Shown piece after piece: positions 20,011-29,655 of a DNA stretch of 64,000 nt. The stretch comes from Saccharomycopsis fibuligera x Saccharomycopsis cf. fibuligera. Lineage: Eukaryota; Ascomycota; Saccharomycetes; Ascoideales; Saccharomycopsidaceae. The position numbers were made by a program, and so were the translations under genes. The stretch's first letter is position 1. Every line of letters starts with the position of its first letter. The notes beneath the pieces were generated by a model. The model had not been told where the DNA came from, made no database searches, and worked only from the letters and a program-made list of their open reading frames with translations. The stretch lies in NCBI GenBank assembly GCA_001936135.1, contig CP012817.1, positions 2,108,001 through 2,172,000 of the forward strand, written 5' to 3'.

Positions 20011-23000
20011 ATGGGTATCACACCAGAAATCCTCAATCGTTTGCAGCTCAATCCTCTGTGCATTAGGAACATTTGCATTCTTGCTCATGTCGATCATGGC
20101 AAGACAACTCTATCTGATTCCTTGCTTGCCACCAATGGTATAATATCTCAAAGAATGGCAGGCAAAGTGAGATACTTGGATTCCAGGCCTGATGAGCAAT
20201 TGCGAGGGATAACTATGGAAAGCAGTGCCATATCTTTGTATTTTAGACTCATGAGAAAAAAACTTTCTAAAGACAGCAACAATAGTACCCCGGAATCCGC
20301 ACCTGAAGGAAAACCAGTAGTGGAAGAACATTTGATCAATTTGATTGATTCCCCTGGTCACATTGATTTTAGCTCAGAAGTTTCAATTGCCTCAAGATTA
20401 TGTGATGGCGCACTTGTATTGATTGATGTGGTGGAAGGTATACAGTCCCAGACTGTGACAGTGCTTCGTCAAGCTTGGAATGACAAACTTAAACCAGTGC
20501 TAGTGCTCAATAAAATTGATAGACTTATGGGAGAATTGAAAATGAGCCCTGATGAAGCTTATACCCATTTGAAAAAAATTGTGGAGCAGGCCAACGCTGT
20601 TATTGGCTCATTTTTCGCCGGCCAAAGAATGATTGATGACGAATTATACAGAGAGAGTTTGGAAAAGAATCCAGAAACTCAAGAGTACATTGAAAAAGAT
20701 GACAGCCATTTGTATTTCCAACCAGAAAAAAATAACGTTATTTTTGCTAGTGCTATAGATAACTGGGGGTTCACAATTCAACAGTTCAGTGCCTTTTATG
20801 AAAAAAAGCTTGGATACAAGAAAGAAAACTTGCAAAAAGTGCTTTGGGGTGATTTTTACTTAGATCCAAAAACCAAGAAAGTAATTAACTACAAGGGTTT
20901 GAAAGGAAGAACTTTGAAACCTTTGTTTGTCTCTTTAATTTTGGACAATATCTGGAAGATTTATTCTAACACGGTTACTTCAAGAGACCAAGAAGTCTTG
21001 AATAAAATTATAACCACCTTGAATATCAAAATCTTGCCAAGAGATCTTAGATCAAAGGATAGCAAAGCGCTTCTTAGACAAATAATGTCTCAATGGTTAC
21101 CAATATCCAGCTCTATATTGATAACGGTGGTGGAGCAACTTTTACCTCCAGTCGAAGCGCAAAAAATTCGTATACCTGCAATCTTAGATGCAGTTCCAAA
21201 TTCAGAACTCATTGATCCAAAGCTTCAAGATGCCATGTTTCTGTGTGACATGAATGGTCCAGTTTCCTGCTATGTGTCCAAAATGATTAGTGTGCCGGAA
21301 GATGAACTACCAAAGAACTCCAAGTTGACCTTATCTGCTGATGAAAAAGCCGAATTAGGAAGATTTGCTAGAGAAAAGGCAATGAAAGCTGCCGAACAAG
21401 CAAGACAATTTTCTGAAGAGAAAAAGATTAGCGATGATGTCAATAATATGACAATTGTGGATCATAATATCAATATCGTTAGTACCGATAATTCAATCGC
21501 TAATGATTTTGGTGATTTTGGTGATTTTGAAGAAGATTTTGAGACGTTGCAAGATGACGTTATTGAAGTGCCTAAAGAAAGTCTTATTGGTTTTGCTAGA
21601 GTTTATAGTGGTACTTTGAAAGTTGGTCAGGAATTGAACGTGCTTGGTCCAAAATATGATCCTAAAAATCCAACAGAGCATGTCACTACTATCATTATCG
21701 AAGATTTGTATCTATTAATGGGGAGAGAACTAATTGCTATTGATCAAGTTCCCGCAGGTAATATTGTTGGTATTGGAGGTCTTGGTGGCAAGATTTTGAA
21801 AAATGGTTCTTTAATTGATCAAAGCGTTGTGGGGGTTAATTTGGCCGGCATTTCCTTTGCATCCCCACCAATTGTGAAAGTTGCTCTTGAACCAGTGAAT
21901 CCAACTCATTTGGACAAACTTGAACATGGATTGAAGTTACTTGTGGAAAGTGATCCGTGTGCTGAATCTTACATCACTGAAAATGGTGAAAATATCTTGA
22001 TGACATCGGGAGAATTGCATCTTGAAAGATGTTTGAAAGATTTGAAAGAAAGATTTGCTGGGATAGATATTCAAGCTTCAGAACCAGCAATTCCTTACCG
22101 AGAGACCATTGTTTATTCATCAGAGATGAACCCAGTTAAAAATCCTGAACTTGGAAGAGGTAACAATTTGATTAAAGTTGGTGAATGGGAAATCTCAGTG
22201 GGGGTAAAGCCACTTCCTAAACCAATAACGGATTATTTGATAAATAATAGTGCATTGATTCATACTGTAATAAATTTAAGAAAAAAAGATAAAGCTGATA
22301 CTTTGAAGAAAGACTTGGCTTCAATTATTGATATTGAACTCGAAGATCTGAAGTTGAAAGATTTTTACAGCGCTAAAACTGTGGACCAACTAGTCGCCTT
22401 TGGACCAAGAAGAACTGGTCCAAACATTCTTGTTGATAAATCCGGTCATTTGTCAACAGTCTTTCAGGACATAAAAAACACTAACCGTCTTGGTTTTGAA
22501 GACACTTTACTTAACGGTTTCCAACTTGCTATTACAGAAGGTCCATTAGCCGCTGAACCAGTGCAAGGCATTGCAGTATTTGTGGAATCAGTGAAAACCG
22601 TCAACACTTCAGAGCAGCAATTCACAGAAAATACCCAAGTAGCCAGCGAAACCGATGTTAACGTTAGCAATTTTTCTGGTCGTTTGCTAAAACAAACCAA
22701 GGATGCTATCCAAGCTGGATTTCTTGATTGGTCCCCTCGTATCATGCTTGCGATGTACAGTTGTGATATCCAAGCTACTGCTGAAGTCTTGGGGAGAGTT
22801 TACGGTGTGGTACAAAAACGTCGTGGTCGCATTATTTCTGAGGAAATGAAAGAGGGTACATTACTCTTCAGCATCCATGCCTTGATCCCTGTTACTGAAG
22901 CATTTGGGTTCTCTGAGGAGTTTAGAAAAAAAACCTCAGGGGCAGCTATTCCACAATTGGTTTTCCATGGATACGAAATCATTGATGAGGATCCATTTTG

Positions 23001-23163
23001 GGTCCCTACTACTGAAGAAGAACTCGAACAGTTGGGTACGTTTGCAGAAAGAGAAAACGTGGCTAGAAGATATATGAACAATATCAGAAGAAGTAAAGGT
23101 CTTTTCGTGGAGGAAAAAGCTGTGCAAAATGCTGAAAAGCAAAGAACTCTCAGAAAGGATTGA
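20011..23163 (+). CDS. EFL1: Efl1/Ria1, EF-2-like GTPase releasing Tif6 from pre-60S subunits
   Basis: 1050 residues from MGITPEILNRLQ. The GTPase domain shows G1 AHVDHGKTT (about 25-33), the switch region RPDEQLRGITMESSA, G3 DSPGH (about 112) and G4 NKID (about 166). Domain II follows an acidic low-complexity insertion (DFGDFGDFEEDFE, about 495-510) that sits where Efl1 proteins carry their lineage-specific insertion. Domains III-V contain GELHLERCLKDL, FLDWSPRIM and the family end PFWVPTTEEELE ... KGLFVEEK. Efl1 works with Sdo1/SBDS in the cytoplasm to evict Tif6 during 60S maturation. The ATG at 19924 would add 29 residues without homology; 20011 (aaaaATGG) matches the family start. CTG at 20056-20058 sits where my recollection of the S. 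cerevisiae protein has serine. Confidence 0.95.
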   Translation: MGITPEILNRLQLNPLCIRNICILAHVDHGKTTLSDSLLATNGIISQRMAGKVRYLDSRPDEQLRGITMESSAISLYFRLMRKKLSKDSNNSTPESAPEGKPVVEEHLINLIDSPGHIDFSSEVSIASRLCDGALVLIDVVEGIQSQTVTVLRQAWNDKLKPVLVLNKIDRLMGELKMSPDEAYTHLKKIVEQANAVIGSFFAGQRMIDDELYRESLEKNPETQEYIEKDDSHLYFQPEKNNVIFASAIDNWGFTIQQFSAFYEKKLGYKKENLQKVLWGDFYLDPKTKKVINYKGLKGRTLKPLFVSLILDNIWKIYSNTVTSRDQEVLNKIITTLNIKILPRDLRSKDSKALLRQIMSQWLPISSSILITVVEQLLPPVEAQKIRIPAILDAVPNSELIDPKLQDAMFLCDMNGPVSCYVSKMISVPEDELPKNSKLTLSADEKAELGRFAREKAMKAAEQARQFSEEKKISDDVNNMTIVDHNINIVSTDNSIANDFGDFGDFEEDFETLQDDVIEVPKESLIGFARVYSGTLKVGQELNVLGPKYDPKNPTEHVTTIIIEDLYLLMGRELIAIDQVPAGNIVGIGGLGGKILKNGSLIDQSVVGVNLAGISFASPPIVKVALEPVNPTHLDKLEHGLKLLVESDPCAESYITENGENILMTSGELHLERCLKDLKERFAGIDIQASEPAIPYRETIVYSSEMNPVKNPELGRGNNLIKVGEWEISVGVKPLPKPITDYLINNSALIHTVINLRKKDKADTLKKDLASIIDIELEDLKLKDFYSAKTVDQLVAFGPRRTGPNILVDKSGHLSTVFQDIKNTNRLGFEDTLLNGFQLAITEGPLAAEPVQGIAVFVESVKTVNTSEQQFTENTQVASETDVNVSNFSGRLLKQTKDAIQAGFLDWSPRIMLAMYSCDIQATAEVLGRVYGVVQKRRGRIISEEMKEGTLLFSIHALIPVTEAFGFSEEFRKKTSGAAIPQLVFHGYEIIDEDPFWVPTTEEELEQLGTFAERENVARRYMNNIRRSKGLFVEEKAVQNAEKQRTLRKD

Positions 23164-23499
23164 AAAATACGGATAACGAGTAAGTGCCTTCTGAGACAAA
23201 CCTAAAATTTAATATAAGAATTATTTTGTTATTTTTTGGTGTAGCGTGATGTTTAGCCAGATACTTTTAGTTTTTTCACAATAATAACGTTTACTTCTCA
23301 GGTTAAAGCAAACAAAAACAAAACAAAAAAGTCAACTCAAGGTCAAAGCAAAACATATACGCAAAAGAAAAAAAAAAGTAAAAAAATTAAAACAATAGAA
23401 ATAATGCAAAATGTTACCTTGAAGTAGTGACAAAGACAGCCAATAATATAAATTGAATAACCAGATCAAAAGGAATATATTTTATCTTTGACTAATTAT
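23164..23499. other. Convergent intergenic region EFL1 / sorting nexin
   Basis: 336 bp, AT-rich with A-runs and AAACAAAAAC-type sequence. No gene seen; holds both 3' UTRs. Confidence 0.55.
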
Positions 23500-26400
23500 T
23501 CAATACTCCTCATCATTTTCACTGCCACTTAAATTGCCAAATATTCCACCAAACTCACCACCATCATTACTTATTATGCCAGCCTTCGTGGCATCGTCGT
23601 CATCATAAGTATCATTGTCATACTCATCATCATCATCATCATCTTTTTCTTCTTCTTCTTCATTATCTTCTTCATTACTCACATTTCCCAAAATCCCATC
23701 CTCCTGTCTTTCAAAAATATCACCATTGTCGTAATTAGCTCCCTTTAAAACCGTGTTGCCACGAGACCCTACAAGTTCCGCCATTGTGTCCACAGGGGTT
23801 ACTTTCAAATTATGCTGATTAATTTGCTCTTCGAGATATTCCGCACTTAACCTATTCAATACGTTATTTCTGTTTCTGTTTGTGGCGCTTTTGTTACTGT
23901 TAAGGTCTTGGCCCTCATTGGCTTCTTTTTCAAATAAGCTCCTTTGCCTTTTGATGAGGTCTTCTTTGGGAAATCTTACATATCTTGGTAACCTATTATC
24001 ATACCTGTAATTGAATTTCAAATTGTAAATGTTATTCTTGATAAATTCATTCACTTGAACCCAATGGTTAAGATTTTCTTGTAAAAATTTGAGAAAAATT
24101 TTGGCAAATTTGTGGTTGAGCTTCGTAATTTCCAATCTTAAAAACCTGATTAATCGTTTAATGTTCACTTTGAGACTCTCGGAAACTCTTTTGACATCAT
24201 TAGCAGCAATCGATGCTAAGTGTTGCAATGTCATGATTTCCTTTTTCAACTTTTTCATTTCCTGATTACGTTGCATACGAGTCATAGTCTCGGGGCTAGA
24301 AGCTTTCCCAGTGAATAAGTTTAGCCAACTAAATGAACCACCTTGCTTGGCAAGTATTGGGGTAATTGCTTCTTCGTGTAATATCAAGTTTTCCGCCCCT
24401 GGAGCCAAAGATTGATCATAATCAGTACTATTGTTACCATTGTTGGTATTATCACTATCCATCCCGCTGTTTATTTTACTAAAAGCTTGAATTCTCAGAG
24501 ACTGTTTCTGTTCTTTCAATAATTGCTTTTGTTTTTGAATTTCGAGTCTTTGGTATGCTTGTTTCATTGTATTACTCTCATTCAAATTACGTTTCAAAAC
24601 TTGTTCGAGTCTTTGGTATTTCAAATCAATGTCAAAATACTGTTGCAACGACTTCTTTTTGTCCCTTAATCTTTTGTTAATTGACAAGTATTGCAAATCT
24701 TTTAGTTTTTTAAACTTCATTACCTCATTTAGCATGTTTTTAAGCATTGCATTGATTTCCATCAATGGCTCCTGAAAATTTGTCATTAAAGAATACTCCA
24801 ACATTTCAATATTTATAAATTCATTATCAATAGACTGTCCAACTTTCTCAATAGCTGAAGAAAGTGCATAAAGCTGTTCAAAGTCCTTATTTTGTGATTG
24901 AGTGAGGCTTTGCTTTAAACGCTGGATATCATCATCAAATACAAAAATCCCCTCGTCACCATTGTCAGCATCAGTGCTCATTGACTTCCCATAATTGTGA
25001 TGGTATTTGGGTATTTCAAAATCAGGTTGGAATGTCATAGTAAAATTAAACTCTAAAGAGAAAGCATTGAAGTAAGCACCAAGAGTTGAAAGATTTTTAA
25101 TGAGAGTCTCAAAGCTTCTGTGGATATTACTCTCACAATCTATGATAGGCTTAAGAGCTTTAGAAAATGCGAGAATGTATTTCTCAACCATTTTGAAATA
25201 TTGGAAATCGTCAAAACTAATAATTTCAACTTCCTTATGAAAATCAAACTGCGATAATGATGTAAAAGAATCATTATTTTTTGAAAGGGATGGGCGCTCG
25301 GATCCTGATGTACTTAACTTTCGATTTTTAGGTGATGTATCAACACGCAATTCTTCTGCTTGTCTTTTTTCTCTATCAAGTATTGTGCGGTAAGTCTTTA
25401 TTGCTTGGTCGTAATTTCCAATAGAACTATGCAAAGGAGTTGGTAACAAATTGTGATACGGACTAATTTTGAATGGATTTAAAGGGTCATTCAAAAGCGG
25501 GTTTTTTTGAAGTAGTGTAACCGGTGGCAATTTTAACACATCTTGGAAACTTGTTGCCGTAGGATCCAAAAATTTGAGAAATATCTCATTGAATTTGATT
25601 GGTGGTAATTTTTCCAGGCTTTGGTCAGGATTATAGTTAGAGTAAGACATTACTCTATTGAGAAAAAACCGCAAAGCTCGTTTACGGTTTTCAATAAATC
25701 TAACATCTGATTTTTGAACATTAAGAGGATTTTTCATATAGTTTTTGAATGAATGCTTCTCTGGCAATGAAGGTAGCAAAAATGTGGGATACATTTTAGC
25801 AAGAATCTTGCGTAATTTGTCAAAATCCGAATATCTTCTTCTAATCTCCAAATTTTTAAGTTTTAAAATATAAACAATAACAATTTTGTTCTTTTTGTCT
25901 TTGAGCTGTATAATATAAGGGATATCAATCTGAATGTTAGGATATTTGGAAAGTATTTCTAAGGGGGTTGTTTCAGTGTCGGAGTAGAAATCCAAAGGGT
26001 TTGCAGACGATATAGTGGTATTTGCTTGGTCAATTAAGTCCCTTTCGTATTCTTCTTGCTTGTCATTATCAATAATACTAGCATCATTATCTGCCAAGAT
26101 ATTGTTAGGAGGTCTGTAGTTGATCCATGATTCTGGAGATGAGTCCACGTTGCTGGATCTGACAGGAGAGGTTGTTGTTATAGACGAATGCCTATTTGAA
26201 TCAAATTGATAATTTGGTGGATATGACTGTGAATAATCATCATTATGGGGGTTATGTGATGTGCCGGTGTTCGATATTATCGGATCATTGTGGATGCTTT
26301 CTTGGTTGCGATTAAAAGAGACGCTTGTACCATTATCGTTACTAAGTGAAGGTGCTGTCTGTAGTTCATTGGTTTTGGTAACATCGCTAAAGATATCGCT

Positions 26401-26658
26401 GGCAAAGGCATTGCCCCCTAATATATCATCACTACCATCAATATCTTTTTTAAAGATGCTAGTGGGAGACGAATCGCCACTCTGGGCAAAAATGTTATTG
26501 CGGCGGTTCATAGCGTGGGGAAGGAAGCCATGGTCCGAAGAGGCAAAGTTGCTGTTTTGCGCAGACAGAATGGGTGAGGAGGACGCAATGCCAGAGGCAA
26601 ACAAGTGGTCGCTGCCAGCAAAGGGGTTGTTGTCTTCCTCATCGTCAAAAGCCGACAT
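23500..26658 (-). CDS. SNX41: Snx41/Atg20-family sorting nexin (PX plus BAR-like coiled coil)
   Basis: 1052 residues. The N-terminus MSAFDDEEDNNPFAGSD resembles the start of Snx41. After a long Ser/Asn/Asp-rich region, a PX domain spans about 230-365. It includes IDIPYIIQLKDKKNK, the phosphoinositide-contact motif RRRYSDFDKLR, a proline-containing loop LLPSLPEKH and RKRALRFFLNRVM. The C-terminal half has long predicted helices (about 480-905, for example KLKKEIMTLQHLASIAANDVKRVSESLK) like the Snx41/Atg20 BAR region. It ends in a very acidic tail. The family acts on endosomes in retrograde sorting and, as Atg20, in selective autophagy. It is longer than the S. cerevisiae relatives (about 630 residues) because of disordered insertions. 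Choice between Snx41 and Atg20 names is uncertain. Confidence 0.85.
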   Translation of the reverse strand: MSAFDDEEDNNPFAGSDHLFASGIASSSPILSAQNSNFASSDHGFLPHAMNRRNNIFAQSGDSSPTSIFKKDIDGSDDILGGNAFASDIFSDVTKTNELQTAPSLSNDNGTSVSFNRNQESIHNDPIISNTGTSHNPHNDDYSQSYPPNYQFDSNRHSSITTTSPVRSSNVDSSPESWINYRPPNNILADNDASIIDNDKQEEYERDLIDQANTTISSANPLDFYSDTETTPLEILSKYPNIQIDIPYIIQLKDKKNKIVIVYILKLKNLEIRRRYSDFDKLRKILAKMYPTFLLPSLPEKHSFKNYMKNPLNVQKSDVRFIENRKRALRFFLNRVMSYSNYNPDQSLEKLPPIKFNEIFLKFLDPTATSFQDVLKLPPVTLLQKNPLLNDPLNPFKISPYHNLLPTPLHSSIGNYDQAIKTYRTILDREKRQAEELRVDTSPKNRKLSTSGSERPSLSKNNDSFTSLSQFDFHKEVEIISFDDFQYFKMVEKYILAFSKALKPIIDCESNIHRSFETLIKNLSTLGAYFNAFSLEFNFTMTFQPDFEIPKYHHNYGKSMSTDADNGDEGIFVFDDDIQRLKQSLTQSQNKDFEQLYALSSAIEKVGQSIDNEFINIEMLEYSLMTNFQEPLMEINAMLKNMLNEVMKFKKLKDLQYLSINKRLRDKKKSLQQYFDIDLKYQRLEQVLKRNLNESNTMKQAYQRLEIQKQKQLLKEQKQSLRIQAFSKINSGMDSDNTNNGNNSTDYDQSLAPGAENLILHEEAITPILAKQGGSFSWLNLFTGKASSPETMTRMQRNQEMKKLKKEIMTLQHLASIAANDVKRVSESLKVNIKRLIRFLRLEITKLNHKFAKIFLKFLQENLNHWVQVNEFIKNNIYNLKFNYRYDNRLPRYVRFPKEDLIKRQRSLFEKEANEGQDLNSNKSATNRNRNNVLNRLSAEYLEEQINQHNLKVTPVDTMAELVGSRGNTVLKGANYDNGDIFERQEDGILGNVSNEEDNEEEEEKDDDDDDEYDNDTYDDDDATKAGIISNDGGEFGGIFGNLSGSENDEEY

Positions 26659-27044
26659 TGTGGTGGGGCTTCTGGCGGTATATGGCTGTTTGGTATGTAC
26701 AATAATCGTTTAATTGCTTGTTTATCAATCTTGTATCAAATCAATATTCTCACAACAATCAAGGCGATGGCGATGCTGTCGATAAGCGCAGGAGAAGGAA
26801 AAAAGCATTGGGCACGTGCACATGAACGTTGACTGGAAATCAATAAACTTTGAATCTTTAATTTGCCTCCCAAAGACACCAGCATCATCAATAGAAATAG
26901 GGTCAATATATACCACCAATACTACCAACACCATTAGCTATTATACCGAGTTGTTTTTCTTAAAAATCCAGACAGCATCATATCAAGTACTATCTGTGTC
27001 ACAATCTCAGCAAACAAAAACCATAGCATGGCTGCTCAGTGAAA
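26659..27044. other. Divergent promoter region, sorting nexin / MUB1
   Basis: 386 bp containing a CACGTG palindrome (26813-26818). Otherwise AT-rich near MUB1. No gene seen. Confidence 0.55.
26813..26818. promoter_or_regulatory. E-box CACGTG
   Basis: CACGTG within GGCACGTGCACATG. Candidate Cbf1 or Pho4-type site in a divergent promoter. The same CACGTGCACAT string occurs at 6959. Confidence 0.35.
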
Positions 27045-29604
27045 ATGAGACTCTCTAATTACAAGAATATTCCTGCTAATAAAGCCTCGATATCTATCAC
27101 AGCCACACTCTACGACAGACGTGCTTTGGACTGTACCACTGACAAGCCATTGGTCAATTCTTTGAACAACCTCACTTTTCTCGCCAGCAGTTCTGCCAAA
27201 GTCAGAGAAACATTAGTGGCGGATGGCGGCCTTCTGAGACTAGTTGACATTTTGAAAGATTGTTATTTGGAAGATAACGACGAAAATAATAATATTGACG
27301 ATGGCCTCAATTTTGATTTCGACCAGACTAGCTTAAATTCTGACGAAGATGTAAACAGTGGTCTGCTAGGTAGAGCTTACACTGATTTTCAAACCTCCTT
27401 TCTTCAATATTTGAACAAATTACTCACGGATGTCAATAATCTTAAAAATAGAACAAAGAGTGAATTATTTTCATCATGGGATACTTCCTCGCGCTCGAAT
27501 AACAATTCTGATAGCTTTATTCCTGCTGGTGATGAACCGTTATTGCCAACTTCTGCTTCTGACGGAGGAACTGATTTGAATGACCCCTCTTCATTGAAAG
27601 TATTTGATATTAACGACAACCTAGTCAAGCATTTCAAACTCTTTATCAATTATCTCAACAAATACAGGTTTAAGAAAAACTTTCAGCGGAAAAAATTGCT
27701 AAATGAAAAAAAAATTCTTGTGTCTTGGAAGTGGACATTAACATTGCAGGTTCTAGTACTATGCGGAACAAGAGGTAATGAGAAGATAAGGAGAAAAATT
27801 GTAGAAAGTGGTATCATTCAAATTGTGTCTACTGTTTTGGATAACTATTTGCTAGTTAAAAGTGGGAAAGTCAATTTGAATGGTAGTAATACTGAAATTA
27901 GCTCTAGTCCAAAAACTCGAAGATCAAATACCTTTGGAAGTTCACAATCAACCAATAGCGTTAATGAAAGTTCAGAACAACCAACTATTGATTCAGATAT
28001 CACTCTGCAGTCTTATCAAGGTTCTGACGACGGTTTCCACGAGCTGTTTAATGAAGTAATTACTTCTATATACAACATTGTTAGCAGCTTAAACGGAGTT
28101 TCCACAATCCGAGAAAATGTCTCTGTCTCTGAAATTCAAGACCAAATACAACAATTTGTACAAAACACTAATCCCCCGAATGATGATTCTGAAAGGAATG
28201 GTAACACAAATTTTTTTGTACCACCGCAACAGCTACAGTCGCTTGGTAATCTTCTTTTAGAGACATTGAATTTACTTGGGAAAGCGTCTATTTCGCACGG
28301 TCAACAAACTGGGTCTTCTACACTAAGCGCCGCTGGTCGCCTTCGAAATAATGAATCTAATATTCATTTATTAAGATCCATAAGAGCCAATATTCGCATA
28401 ATCACGTTGTTATTAAGAGGTTTAACCGATAACATGCATCATATCAATGAAAATTTGAACCAAATGCATGCTGATGCTTCTATGAATGCTAATAGAGAAA
28501 ATGACCTTGGAGTCTCAGCTGATGAGATTCATGAGCTAATAAATCAAACCAATGCCTTGAATGCCGAGATTAATTTTAATCATCTCCCAAACAACACCGG
28601 GGTAAATGTGGATGTTACAAACTCTAGAATGGCACTGGTTGAGCCTGAAAATGCAGCTGCGCAGCCTAGTAATCGATTCGGATTTGATTCGAATAATAAC
28701 AGTGCATTGGGGGCTGATACTTCGGGCAGTACGTCCAGCAATATAGTCAGTATGGCTCAAAGCATTTCAAATGGGCTTGCTCGCTTTGGTGAAGCATTAT
28801 CTGGGACTGAGCTTCATGATGTCTCTCATGTGCAGACAGGAGCGGCTGCTGAGATACCAGTTAGCAGAGGTAACGAAACTTTTGGAGCTCAAAATGAGCT
28901 GCCAGTGCATTTCAGTGCCTATAATGCTAGCGCCACAGTTAAAAAATTTTCCAAAGCTTTACGTGAAATCATTTTTGACGACGACAGTAATAACAAGCAT
29001 TATAATACTATTATTTTAAATGATGTACAGTCCAGGGATGTGAATAATAATTTACTTTACTGGTCAGTAACATCTATGAATAAGGAAATATCGTTAGGTA
29101 TTGACACAAATGGTATATTGAATATAGTATGCGATAAAAGAGGGTCCAGAAGAAATCATTTAGTCTCTGATTTGATTGCCATTTGCAAACAGTTTGAAAA
29201 ATCGAGCTGTAATCCTAATGGGGCAATTGGATTAGAAAGATATGGTGGCTCAATTTCCATAACGAAGACTGATAGTAGAGACCCCAATAATCAAGCTAGT
29301 CTTCAAGATAGTCCTCATTATTACAAAATTCTTGCTCATTTATTCAAGAATGTCTTTTTTAGAGATTTAGATGGTGTCTTTCGTACATGTCCAGAGCTTA
29401 CTGGTATTTTAAACAATTCTGAGCAAATATCCGAACAAAACTTGGTCAACGAAACGGACGACCATATAGTCGACAACGCCATCAACAACGAAACGAGCGA
29501 CACTGAGGCTGTGAATAATGATACCAATAATATTTATACTAATAATAATGCCAATATTAATAATAATACTACCACCAATTTTGTCACTAACTTTACTAAT
29601 AATG

Positions 29605-29655
<51 letters not shown>

